Part shown: in pieces, positions 23,286 through 36,289 of the stretch | Layout of the letters: the number at the start of each line of letters is the position of its first letter | Numbering within the stretch: position 1 is the first letter of the stretch | Assembly (NCBI GenBank): GCA_029718625.1 | Contig: CM056377.1 | Span: 99,440,998 to 99,504,997, forward strand | Direction of reading: 5' to 3' | Length of the DNA: 64,000 bases | From: Synaphobranchus kaupii | Taxonomy: Eukaryota; Chordata; Actinopteri; Anguilliformes; Synaphobranchidae | Program-made: the position numbers and the translations under genes | The notes under the pieces: generated by a model | The model's database searches: none | Told to the model about the DNA's origin: nothing | The model's input: the letters and a program-made list of their open reading frames with translations, nothing else

Positions 23286-24522
23286 GTGTGTTTCCAGGTC
23301 TGCTCATGTGCAATGGACACATGTGCATATAACCTAAAATATAATCTATTCATATGTTGTTTCCTGTGTAGTTATACGACCATTGCTAATCAGGGATGTC
23401 CCGATCCGATCTACGACATCGGTATCAGGCCGATACTGGCCCAGAACGCTCGATCGGATATCGGAGGGGAGAGAAAAAAAAAAGATCCGATACGCGCACC
23501 TTGTCACATGATAACAGTGTTGCTATGTCTGTCAAGCTTTGTGTCCGTCAGAGCAAACATGCCGTTCTCAAGCTTGAAAGTAGGCTACTGCTCTTTTGGA
23601 AAAACTGATGTTCAATTTCATATTTGTCCTAGTTTAAATGCTAGCTGAAATGATTCAATGTAGCAGAGGGACGAGCTGGCTTGGCATACAATAGCAAACC
23701 ATATCTCATTCATGAAGACATTATTATCATCGGTTTGTTTATGAGATGGAGTCTGGTAACGTTAATGTTATTCGACGTTAGCGAACGTTAACGTTTTAAA
23801 AATAGATCCGCAAACACTAAAATATGGTCTTTTACATTAGTAAGCTAACCAAACGTCCAAATAAGTCCAGTTTCAGAACAGTAGCTAAGTGGTAACTAGC
23901 CAGCTAACGTTAGATGCGCTCGCTTTGGCTTTAAAATGCCTAGTTACAACAGCACAGTATTGATTTCACGCTACGGAAGTGGACATTCCTTTGTACAAAT
24001 TATGTCAATTTTCATTTGAGGTGAGATTAAATTTACTGTTTCAAATGAATATTATTTCACAAACTATTAAATGTTCCAATACTTTGTCTATTTAGTGGCC
24101 ATTACGTTATTGCATTATTCATGTTTTTAGCTTACTAACATTTTAGTTGGAGGTGGTCGGCATGTAACTGCAGCTCCACTATCAACAGCAGTAGTTGCAC
24201 AGACAGCAGCAACAGGTGTTTGGGTAACGTTACTTGGGACTTGGCTTCCCACAACAAATTGCGGGAAATAACATGTTTGTTAGAGAACAGTAATTTTCTT
24301 TCCTTCTTTTAAAGTTTAATTTATTGTGTCCCTTTTTAGATAGAGCTAACGTACACAGTAGCTATAACAGCTAAGGATGCGATTAACGTTGCATTGTTAG
24401 ACCACGGAAAAAGATTTTGATTTTGATATATTTTAAGTCAATTGGCTAGCATTGTGTAGCTAGTTTCTTTTTTCAGTTATGGTAGCTATTAACACCAAAA
24501 TAATGGTAACGTTGATGTTAAC

Positions 24523-25751
24523 CAGGGACGTCACTAGGATGCAAAGACATGGGGGGCTTAGCCCCAAGGGGAGGGCAAGAGATGCGAGCGCAAATCTTTT
24601 TGGTTTATACTGTATTAGAACTACAGTACACATATGTCAACAACCAGTGAAGAAGCCAAGATGGCAACAAGTAAAAAGCAACAGACATATTCTCTTCTTC
24701 CATTTCTCTTTTGTTGAACAAGAGTTACTGTAATGTTAGCTTCAGAATCAGCTGCCCTGTCACTGTGTCAGTCTCCTGCCTCTCTCTCTCACCTGACTGG
24801 GCTGTGGCGGAACTGCCACCTCTCTGGAAGAATCTTCGTATATCCATCTGGTCAATGAATTGAAGGATATACCGGTACAATAGCGTTATGAGGGACAGTT
24901 TTCACTGACATTAACTGATTCTAAACAATAACATTCTATGGGGACTGATATTATTGTTTCGAAATACTAGAGTGAGATATATATTCATGGCAAAGAATAG
25001 AGAGCTGTCGATAGAGTTAGCTAGCTAGCTATTTCTTGTATTTTTCTCGTTCACGATAGCGTAGCTAATCCACTTGTGTGTGTAGCTAACGTTATAGCAT
25101 ATGGTTATGGAAAAGCGCCTAATGTTCCATTGAAAAACTTTGCGTGTGTGTTCGCTGCACATATGGAGGTAACTGCTTTTAATTTTAATGATGACTGGAC
25201 CAAGTTAAACATTAACAAAACAAAAGCTTATGCATCAATTTGAAGCTGCTTGCTGACGTTGATTGTGGGATTTTAGCTACGTTAGCTAGCCAACTTGACA
25301 GTCAACAATAGCTTAATTTAGTGTTAACATCATAGCCTACTACAATATCCCCTTTCCTTTACCTCAAGTAAACCTAGCTAAAGTTAAGCAGGTAACAATC
25401 GTTAACAACTACTTACAATTTCACTCTGTGCATCATTCACTTTGAATCTTCACATCACGGCTAAACTCCTTCGCCACTAACGTTATCCTGTCACAAGCCG
25501 TTCCCAATGCCGATCGTTACTTGGCAGAGCGAGAAGCTGCGAGAAGCAATGGAATGCAGCCTCCCCCAAAGTCCTCGTGCCCGCGATTTACATTGTGAAG
25601 TAGGCTACGACAGGCTAGTATTGGATGGGGAGACAACAACATACAAACCAGAACGATAATTTTAAGCCAATAATGCCAAATTATTTGGGGGGGCTTGAGA
25701 ACATTTTAGGGTGGCTTCAGCCACCCTAAAATAGGCCTAACGACGTCCCTG
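24523..25751. mobile_element. 1.23-kb non-autonomous hAT-like element nested in the former
   Basis: The ends are CAGGGACGTCACTAGG and the inverse CCTAACGACGTCCCTG, with the perfect 8-bp duplication ATGTTAAC at 24515-24522 and 25752-25759. Inside the left end GGGGGGCTTAGCCCC and inside the right end AGGGTGGCTTCAGCCACCCT form local palindromes. No transposase frame is visible. Confidence 0.93.
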
Positions 25752-26167
25752 ATGTTAACTAACGTTAGCTTTTTACCTTGGAGTAAACATAATGTTAGAT
25801 GTACCACATCATCTCCGAGGGGTTCAATTGTGAACGAGGTCGCCCATCATTTTATCCACAGCGTACACCTTTCCCTGTTTGATTTGGGTTTTGGAAACGG
25901 GAAAATTATGAAACTAAGTTATAGTTTTGTATTTGTTTTTTTTTTACAATGCTGAATGCTGCTGTTTAAAGTGTTTTAACTTTAAACCTGTTGCTCGCTT
26001 TAAGTACTGCAGTACCTGTTTTTTTTGTAGTGTTTGAATAAAGGGTGGCAGTCTTTCATAACCAACTGTTGTTGTGGACTATATACTGGGGAAGTATTTG
26101 TTTGTTCTCCATTTGAGTGAGATGTTTTTAGGTGGCTAATTGGCCATCATGAGCAAAGTGCTTCCAT

Positions 26168-26190
26168 ATATTTTATTATTATTATTATTA
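26168..26190. repeat. (ATT)n microsatellite
   Basis: A short ATT run within the right part of the hAT-like element. Confidence 0.85.
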
Positions 26191-26298
26191 TTTGTTCAAG
26201 AGTAAAACAAAGTATCGGAGTGATATCGGTATAGGCAGATAGCCAAAGCTGTGGTATCGGAAGTGAAAAAGTGGTATCGGGACATCTCTATGCTAATC

Positions 26299-27832
26299 AT
26301 TAGTCTGTTTTGAAGACTACCTTTCCTTTCTGTCCAGTCAGGGGGCATATGTTTGTGGTCCTAAAAGAACACGCTATTCCAGGTTAGGAGGTCAGCTCGG
26401 CCCCTGGGGGTCCAGACGCCACAGATCGATTAACAGCTCTGACTCCAGCACTGTGTTGTCTGGAGTGCGATATGGGCCACAGGGACAAGGGCGTGACGCC
26501 AGCTTTAGCATACCCCCAAGGACGCGTGGATGTTTTTTGGTGTGCGCAAGGATGTCCTAGGAGGACTCTCTTAACAACATCTCTGTATACCCATTCCCCT
26601 GCTGATCAGTTTGTAAACTCTGATTGTTACAGTGGGTGCCAGTGTCTCACCATTTAACTTTCCCACAATGTCCTGCTTCCATCGTTTCAGAAATCCAGCA
26701 CCGTAATTCTTTAACATTCTCTAACAACATGGGTGAATTTGATCCCTTTAGATATCCTGTCTTTGCATTTCCTTTTGAATAGTGTTATAATGATAGCTAT
26801 GTAAAGACAGAATATCTGTTTAGTGGTTCCTTCTTTAGTTACAAATTATTGTCTGTTAGGTTAACAATAGATATTGATTATTAATGGGCCTGTGTTCTTG
26901 GTGATAGCACATCTTTGTATTCCAGAGAGGTACACTAATGAATTTCAAATTGCTTATGAGGCAGAGGTAAAATGTCTAATTTTGCTTTCAGTGACGCCTA
27001 ATTTGTGTCAAACATAACATAAAACGCAACAGTAAACCAAATCTGTATATAGTCTTTGTTATAAATACAGCTTTTAGCTTTAGGGGTTTCTGTGGACAGA
27101 GTATCACTTTAGGTGATTTGAGATAAAAATGGGTGGAGCTGCCACCAGACATGACATTGGACAGATATTGAGCAGCAGAATAGTGTGAGCACCTTGGATT
27201 CTAGAGAATAAAACTGAAACAGCCATTGTTTGTAAATTTTGGCAAGGTCACGGAAGGTACAATGATCCAGAGAAACAGGTCTATAATCTGTCCTATCAAA
27301 GAACAACAAGACAAAGCTGCACTCTCAAATGGGGGATGAGCTCTACAAATACTTCCTGGCAAGCTGAATCAGTATAATTTACCAATAAAGTCAAATATTA
27401 TTTGGCAAAGCCAAAGCCATCTGTTGCCTCAAATATGTGCACCAAGGTCAGAGCAAGCATATGAAGAGCATTTCTCAGCAACAAACAAACCCTGAATCAC
27501 TGGAGAACAGGCTCTACACACAATAAAATCCATGTAATACTCTCTGCGTCACTATGCGTTCCCCTCTGCACCATCAGAGCACGGCACTTCAGAGAAATGC
27601 GAACAGGTTTCTCTCTGCGAGAGGTGGTATAATTCCATCACTGGATTTAGAGGCATTTCATAATCTACTCAACCTGACCACATCAGGGTTTGTGGATGGG
27701 GACGATGTCACCGAGGCCTCGAAGGTATTACTCATACTGTGTGCACCCAACAGGATACCGCCCCCTGCCTCAGTCTCACCCGCTCTGTACCTCACTCTCT
27801 TGTTTCGCCTGTGGGTGCTGCAGGCTTACAAG
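26299..27832. other. non-coding stretch without recognised feature
   Basis: No exon or element could be supported. Frames at 26472-26657 and 27554-27859 have no recognised domain. Confidence 0.45.
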
Positions 27833-27840
27833 GCCACAAC

Positions 27841-28556
27841 TAGGCATGGAACGATATGAAAATTTCATGTCACGATTATCCTGGCCAAAATAATTGCGAT
27901 TCACGATATTATCCCAATAATCATCAAAATATGCTTAAAACTCTTAAAATGGCACTAAAACATACTGGAATCACTTTAGCTTACATTTTGTTAAGAAACA
28001 AATATTTGTATTGCATCATTGGACACACATCCTTTTTTTGTGAACCTTTTTAGTGAAAAACAAACAAGGACAGATTCAGACTCTCGCCAACACCCAGCAG
28101 GTAATCACAACGAGAGAAAAAAATCCATTAATAAAAAGAATCTACCTATCAACCTGATATCCAAGCAGTCACATGGTTCAATTAGTTATGTGTTGTAAAT
28201 GCACAGTAAATGAATAACTTGTTTTGTTTTCAGATCACACAGAGGTACAGCAAGGATAGCACAATGAATGCAAAAAAAACAAAAAAAAACAATCTTAAGG
28301 TAATCATAAATTATAAGGTCCCCCTGCATAAATAAAGGATAAATAAATAAAAAAATAGCAACATTGTGTGAGTCTGTTCTTTAAATAAAATGAAGTCCAA
28401 CTGGCATTGTGGCATAGAGTTTAAGTCACTCATGAGGATATTCACGCTCATGTGAGGATATTCACGATTATCCCGATAATGGAAATTCACCACGATAAAA
28501 TTATCACACTGTTTTTATCCCGATAAAAGATAAAATCTTATATCCTCCCATCCCTA
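27841..28556. mobile_element. 716-bp hAT-like MITE
   Basis: The left end TAGGCATGGAACGATAT and the inverted right end TAGGGATGGGAGGATAT match closely. The perfect 8-bp duplication GCCACAAC lies at 27833-27840 and 28557-28564. Repeated CACGAT/ATCCCGATAA motifs sit inside both ends. Non-coding. Confidence 0.92.
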
Positions 28557-28564
28557 GCCACAAC

Positions 28565-29012
28565 AGTCCTCTAAAATGTATTTTAACATACCTTGCCAAT
28601 AGAAAAAACAGAGCACAACAAAATGAGCAATCAGTGTTTAATCCTGCTCAGCTAATAACTTTCTTCATAAAAATGACTTCATTCCCATTCAGCTTTTCCC
28701 TTATGAGCCTATGTTGATTTCCCTTAATGACTTCTTTCCATGATGGGGATTTAAAAATGGGTCTGATACAGACCCATTTACGACACTCGCCACTCCTTGT
28801 TCGGAGTGATGCATCAGACAGGGATTAGCCCCTCCCTGGGCCTTACAGCTGGGCAGAGGGCAAAATAAATCAAAAGCTGGTAAAACCATGAGTTGAGGTG
28901 AGGCAAAGGGCAGCCCGTTCTATAAGCAGATTGATATGACCATGAATAAGGAATAAGCAGCAGCCAATTTCCAGCAGCTTAATTACCATGCAGCGTTGAA
29001 AACAAATGATGT
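28565..29012. other. non-coding stretch without recognised feature
   Basis: Nothing beyond short chance frames is visible here. Confidence 0.45.
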
Positions 29013-31039
<2,027 letters not shown>

Positions 31040-32276
31040 AAGAATGATTCCCTCCAAACCCTCAGTATACAGCACTGAGCTCGATTACTTCCAAACCCTC
31101 TGTATACAGCACTGAGAACAATCCCCTCCAACCCCTCAGTATACACACTGATCCATCCAAACCCACAGTATTGAGCACTGAGCTCGATTCCTTCCAAACC
31201 CTCAGTATACAATCCCCTCCAAACCCTCAGTATTGAGCACTGAGCTCGATTCCTTCCACCCCTTAGTATACAATCCCCTCCAAACCCTCAGTATTGAGCA
31301 CTGAGCTCGATTCCTTCCACCCCTTAGTATACAGCACTGAGAACAATCCCATCCAAACCCTCAGTATACAGCACTGAGAACAATCCCATCCAAACCCTCA
31401 GTATACAGCACTGAGAACAATCCCATCCAAACCCTCAGTATACAGCACTGATATTGATTCCCTCAAACCATCAGTATTGAGCACTGGACAATCCCCTTCA
31501 AACCATCAGTATTGAGCACTGGACAATCCCCTTCAAACCCTCAGTATTGAGCACTGGACAATCCCCTTCAAACCCTCAGTATTGAGCACTGAGCAGTGAG
31601 AACAACCCCCCCCCCCCCCCCCCCCAAACCCTCAGTATTCAACACTGAGATTGATTCCCTCCAAACCATCAGTATTGAGCACTGGACAATCCCCTTCAAA
31701 CCATCAGTATTGAGCACTGGACAATCCCCTTCAAACCCTCAGTATTGAGCACTGAGCTCAATTCCTTCCAAACCCTCAGTATACAGCACTGGACAATCCC
31801 CTTCAAACCATCAGTATTGAGCACTGGACAATCCCCTTCAAACCCTCAGTATTGAGCACTGAGCAGTGGGAACAACCCCCCCCCCCCCCCCAAACCCTCA
31901 GTATTCAACACTGAGATTGATTCCCTCCAAACCCTTAGTATTGAGCACCGAGAACAATCTCCCCAAATCCTCAGTATTGAGCACTGGACAATCCCCTTCA
32001 AACCCTCAGTATTGAGCACTGGTCAATCCCCTTCAAACCCTCAGTATTGAGCACTGAGCTCAATTCCTTCCAAACCATCAGTATTGAGCACTGAGATTGA
32101 TTGCCTCCAAACCTTCAGTACTGAGCACTGAGAACAATCCCCTCCAAACCCTCAGTATTGAGCACTGAGCTCAATTCCTTCCAAACCATCAGTATTGAGC
32201 ACTGAGATTGATTGCCTCCAAACCTTCAGTACTGAGCACTGAGAACAATCCCCTACAAACCCTCAGTATTCAGCAA
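31040..32276. repeat. ~36-bp minisatellite with C-tract variants
   Basis: About 1.2 kb of variable tandem units around CCAAACCCTCAGTATTGAGC and ACTGAGAACAATCCCCT. Two alternative cores, CAGTATACAGCACTGAG and CAGTATTGAGCACTGGACAA, alternate in blocks. Several units of the second half form higher-order repeats. Two units carry long C runs (about 31607-31625 and 31877-31890). Non-coding. Confidence 0.95.
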
Positions 32277-35200
32277 GTAAAGTCTTACATTTCAAATTCT
32301 CAGTATTCCGGAAGTCATGGGCTGAATCTCAGACTCATTTACATACATACTGTATACAGTGCTTGTTACAGAAATACAATTTATAATGAATCTTCATCTC
32401 TTCAGCTTAAGGTTTCAGCACTCGCGTGGCTCAGAAGTAGACTAGTAGTAGTATGTAGCTGTGAATATGGCCAGAAAATCACCAAATGCGACTGAACTGT
32501 TGTTAAACTGTAAATGGAAGCAGTGGCCTGGACTGGTAACCCCCTCCCAGTGAGTCCAGCTAATTACTGGGGCAAGCAACAGGGCCTGCAGAGCCAGTGG
32601 CCTTGATCGCCGTCATCAATCATCAATGTTTGTCACACTCTTTCAGCAGGCAAGAACAAATCAATATCATGGCAAAATGGTGGTTTTACATAATTAAAGA
32701 GCAACATCACCCACAGCGAAGGAGCACACAAAACTATCATGAATATAAACAAGGCCCTGAGGAGCGGTGGGATTTTATGCCACTTACTGCTTTTCTATTA
32801 CTTATAAAGTTCAGAGTGATTGCTCTGAGAGTACAGCTATTAAAAATGCTCCAAAAACAGCTTCCTGCTTCTTACATTTGTTCATGATGGGAGGGTGACT
32901 TAGACATTTATGAGGAAAGTAATTACGTGCAAGCACTCCCCCATGACCCTGCTAATTCAGTGGCTTCGTGCCCTCCATTGGTTTTCCACAGGGAGGACGT
33001 TTGTGGTTGGATAAAGAAAACAAATATATATACTTCCTGTAGGAGTCACGGAGTGTCCCCTGTCGGGTTGGCTGAATGCGTTCAGGCGCCTGGCTAACTA
33101 CCTGACCCAGCCAGATCTGGACTTAGTGTTATCCAGGACCCAATGGTGCTACTACCAAGAATGTCAACTGTGTTAATTATCTTTGTGGATGGATTTGATC
33201 TCTCCTTACATTCATGTCAGGTGTACACTCCTTCTTTGCAGAAATGGTGGAGCAAATATGTTTTTGTTGCCTTTCTTCTGAATTTCTGTCTCTGATCTTT
33301 GCATGAATCCACTGGAGCTGTTCTTCACGTTTAATTTCAGATATGTGGGCTTCTACACACTGCCACATCCCAAATCTTGATTCACTGGAGATGGGCATAA
33401 GGCATCATTTTCCACAACATTGTGACATGGTGATGTCAGTAGGATAGCCAAGCTGCTCTTGAACTGGATCGATCAAATCTGGACCGTGCCAGTGCCAACT
33501 GTGGCAGGTAGCCCCATAGGGTGATGCACTATTGGTAATTGCATTATCTAGGGATAGGAGGGTTCAGTGGTTAGGGGTCTAGCGACTCTGTAGATGCCCC
33601 ACTGATCGATCAGGGTGCCAGTGGACTGCTTGTCAAAGACGTGCATGAAATATCTTCCTCCGACTCAGCTCTATGCAAGCTTGGCTGTACGCTGCAATGT
33701 GAAAAGAAGCTGGCTAGCGACACCGCATATTTTGTAGGAGAATCTCGGATGTTTACACTCTCCCAAATCGGCATCGAATGTAGTTAATGGGACATTCCAA
33801 ATTGGTGGGAAAAAGACAAAGTTTTTTAAAATAATGCAGGAAGTGTATCCACATCCATAAGGCAAACTTTACCCATCAGTCTTCCTGAAGGCTCTAAACA
33901 CAAGACAGCTGGCAAAGCACAATCAGAACTCTAAAACCACTACATTTATCAACTATTGTAAATGAAAGAAGGTCAAGAAAAAAGGTCAAGAAAAAATGCT
34001 AACTTTATAACATTCCTTGTGGGTATTTAAAATTCAATGAGAAATGTCAGACTTGGCAAAATAATCACTACAATGTATGGGGGCAGCATGTTCTCACAGT
34101 TCGGGAGACACAAAGCAAAAATCTTCCAAATTTTTAATTAACACATTAACCCATGCATCAAGTGGGTCTAAGCTCCAGCTAATACGGATTAATCTCAGAG
34201 TGCTCTGCCCTGGCAATTCTCAAAGCTGGAAAGCTGTTCTGAGAGCAACTATCATTTTTTCGTATATTCTGCAATAAATTTTTATTTCAAATTCAGACTC
34301 AGAGGTGAGTACTCACTGTTCACCAGTGATGCAAATTGGTCAAAGGACAATCCATCTCTTGTTTAAAAGCAGGACTGACAAAGCAAGACCGATGGAAAGA
34401 TGCCCATTCAGGACAATGTATTCCAGGCATGTCCATCTCCCACTGTGTGTAGATAAGCACCTTGCAGCCGTTGGGAGCTCTGTGGCTAGCCCAAACTGAA
34501 GGAAGGATGAGCTGTTGTCTTATAAAGCTCCTGTTCAGACTCACTGCTGGGCTTTGATTCCTGAGCTGCGGGAAACGGCAGAATGCACACAGACATTGTA
34601 TGTACAGCATAAACTGCTTCTTGTCAAACATTCCACCTTTTTTTCTCAACTGCAGTAAACTGTGGAACAAAGCAACGAAAGAGCCCATCAATTCTGTGCT
34701 TCCCAAGTCCTTTTTTGTTTTCTGACTCTCACAAGCCATGACGGTTTTCAAAAAGTCCTCTACTATGCATCTTTTCCCTTCGTGTCTTCTGTAAATGTCT
34801 TTTTGTTGCCATTTTTGCTTTCTTCTTCAGTATAACCTGAAAGAACCGGTCTTTAAAAGTTGATAGAAATAATGATTACGGAAAAGGCCTGTGTGGTGCA
34901 ATCTGGGGGTCAAGCCTGCTGGTTAAGTAGGTGCACACACCTGGATTGCATTGACAAATCATTTCTTTCCACAGAAAACTCGCTCTCTCTAAATAACAGG
35001 TGAAAACTGGATTACTTTATCTCCCTGTGCCCTGCCATTTTGTCCCTCCAGGGCTGTCACCTGGCATGTGACAGTCTGGTTTCAATAATAATAGATTTGT
35101 CAATATACATTTATCACAACAAGAATTTGGAATTAAGGTTTAACTGTTGAGACGAATATGAAAAGCCACTACATTAAGCACATCAATATATTGTAGGATT

Positions 35201-35564
35201 ATTCTTAAGGAAGGCTGTGATGGAATCGGATGCTTCTGCTCAGTCATAATCAATTGGAGGCGCAATGTAATCAATGTGATTACACAAGTGCATTCACAGG
35301 CACCACTTATTTGATCTCTTCAAGTAAATGTAGGCTTTACAGTTATAAGTGAGTTTTACCAATGAATCTGCCTTCAGATTTCTGCAAACACTGACCATAA
35401 CAAAATAAAGCAGAAGAGAACTAACACTATACTTCAATACCCTGTGTCATTTTGAATGACATTTTGATATTTCAATGAGTTTTTTATTGACAGCAAAAAC
35501 GTTCTTATACTGCCTTTTACTGGAGGATTTGATATTGATCTTTTAAAACCTTGCTTATGATATC
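32277..35564. other. non-coding stretch, with a possible old repeat at 33.44-33.72 kb
   Basis: No exon recognised. The part at 33440-33720 (GGAGGGTTCAGTGGTTAGGGGTCTAG style, then GATCGATCAGGGTGCCAG) has the texture of a dispersed fish repeat, but no ends or RNA polymerase III boxes could be fixed. A 143-codon minus frame at 34320-34751 is not recognisable. Confidence 0.4.
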
Positions 35565-35568
35565 TTAA

Positions 35569-36285
35569 AGCACAACTGAACTTTGGTAGAACTTTTGGTT
35601 GGGAAGTTACCTGGCCATGATATGAGTCCAAATGGTGGTGAAATATATTCGTTAGTTGCTCTGTGTTCCCCTGGGATGATAATTCAGAATAGGTATTTGT
35701 CGCTCTCCATTCACTTCTATAGGGCAACTATAACGGTGGTCTCAAAATGACACTTCTAGCACAAATGCGAACAAAGCGGATTCTGTCAATACAAACAATA
35801 ACCAGTCCTCATACGTATTTCTTTTAATGGAATTAAAATTACTTATAAAAGTACTCTTTTTTTCAATGTTGTTAGCAAGCTACCAGAAAAGACAAGCAAA
35901 ATATCAGCAGGTTGGTTTGTTTACCATAGATATATACTACCAGGAACGTTTGCTTCCGTGGAAATTTGGACAAATTAGTGGTTCTCTGACGCATCGGCGC
36001 AGTAGTATATACGAAAAAGCCAGGAAAGGGCCATTTCATTTTCAAAAAAAGAAATACGTAAGAGGACTGGTTATTGTTTGTATTGACAATCCGCATAATT
36101 TGCGTTCGAAAACGTGCTAGAGGTATTTTGAGACCGTTTTAGCTGCCCTATAGAAGTGAATGGAGAGCGACAAATACCCTATTCTGGATTATCACCCCAG
36201 GGAAGCACAGAGCAACTAATGAACATATTTCGCCACCATTTGGACTCATGCCATGTAACTACACAAACCAAAGTTCAGTTGTGCT
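35569..36285. mobile_element. TTAA-flanked foldback MITE with long inverted arms
   Basis: The ends AGCACAACTGAACTTTGG and the inverse CCAAAGTTCAGTTGTGCT are each bordered by TTAA (35565-35568 and 36286-36289), the target of piggyBac and Kolobok elements. The inverted arms extend inwards to about 35826 and 36046 (roughly 240-260 bp each, with mismatches). They include CGCTCTCCATTCACTTCTAT and ACAAACAATAACCAGTCCTC with their complements. The central ~220 bp is unique. No transposase; the 97-codon frame in the loop is not recognisable. Confidence 0.88.
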
Positions 36286-36289
36286 TTAA

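Larger units (their letters stand above)
23392..26290. mobile_element. hAT-like element with AGGGATGTCCCGATCC ends
   Basis: The left end AGGGATGTCCCGATCC and the right end GGTATCGGGACATCTCTA are inverted copies with a few changes. The 8-bp duplication TGCTAATC is perfect (23384-23391 and 26291-26298). CGATATCGG-type motifs lie inside both ends. No transposase was found in about 1.7 kb of its own sequence, which contains TAACGTTAGC-rich stretches. It hosts a second element at 24.5-25.8 kb. Confidence 0.9.

Noticed and set aside
31040..32276. CRISPR array
   Set aside because: Units are contiguous and variable with no unique spacers; it is a minisatellite.
34320..34751. Minus-strand frame beginning MKTVMACES as a candidate upstream PDE4B1 start exon
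   Set aside because: The resemblance to MKKSRSVMTVM is superficial and no donor lies at the expected position.
35827..36120. 97-codon frame in the loop of the TTAA foldback element
   Set aside because: No recognisable domain; it runs into the inverted arm.
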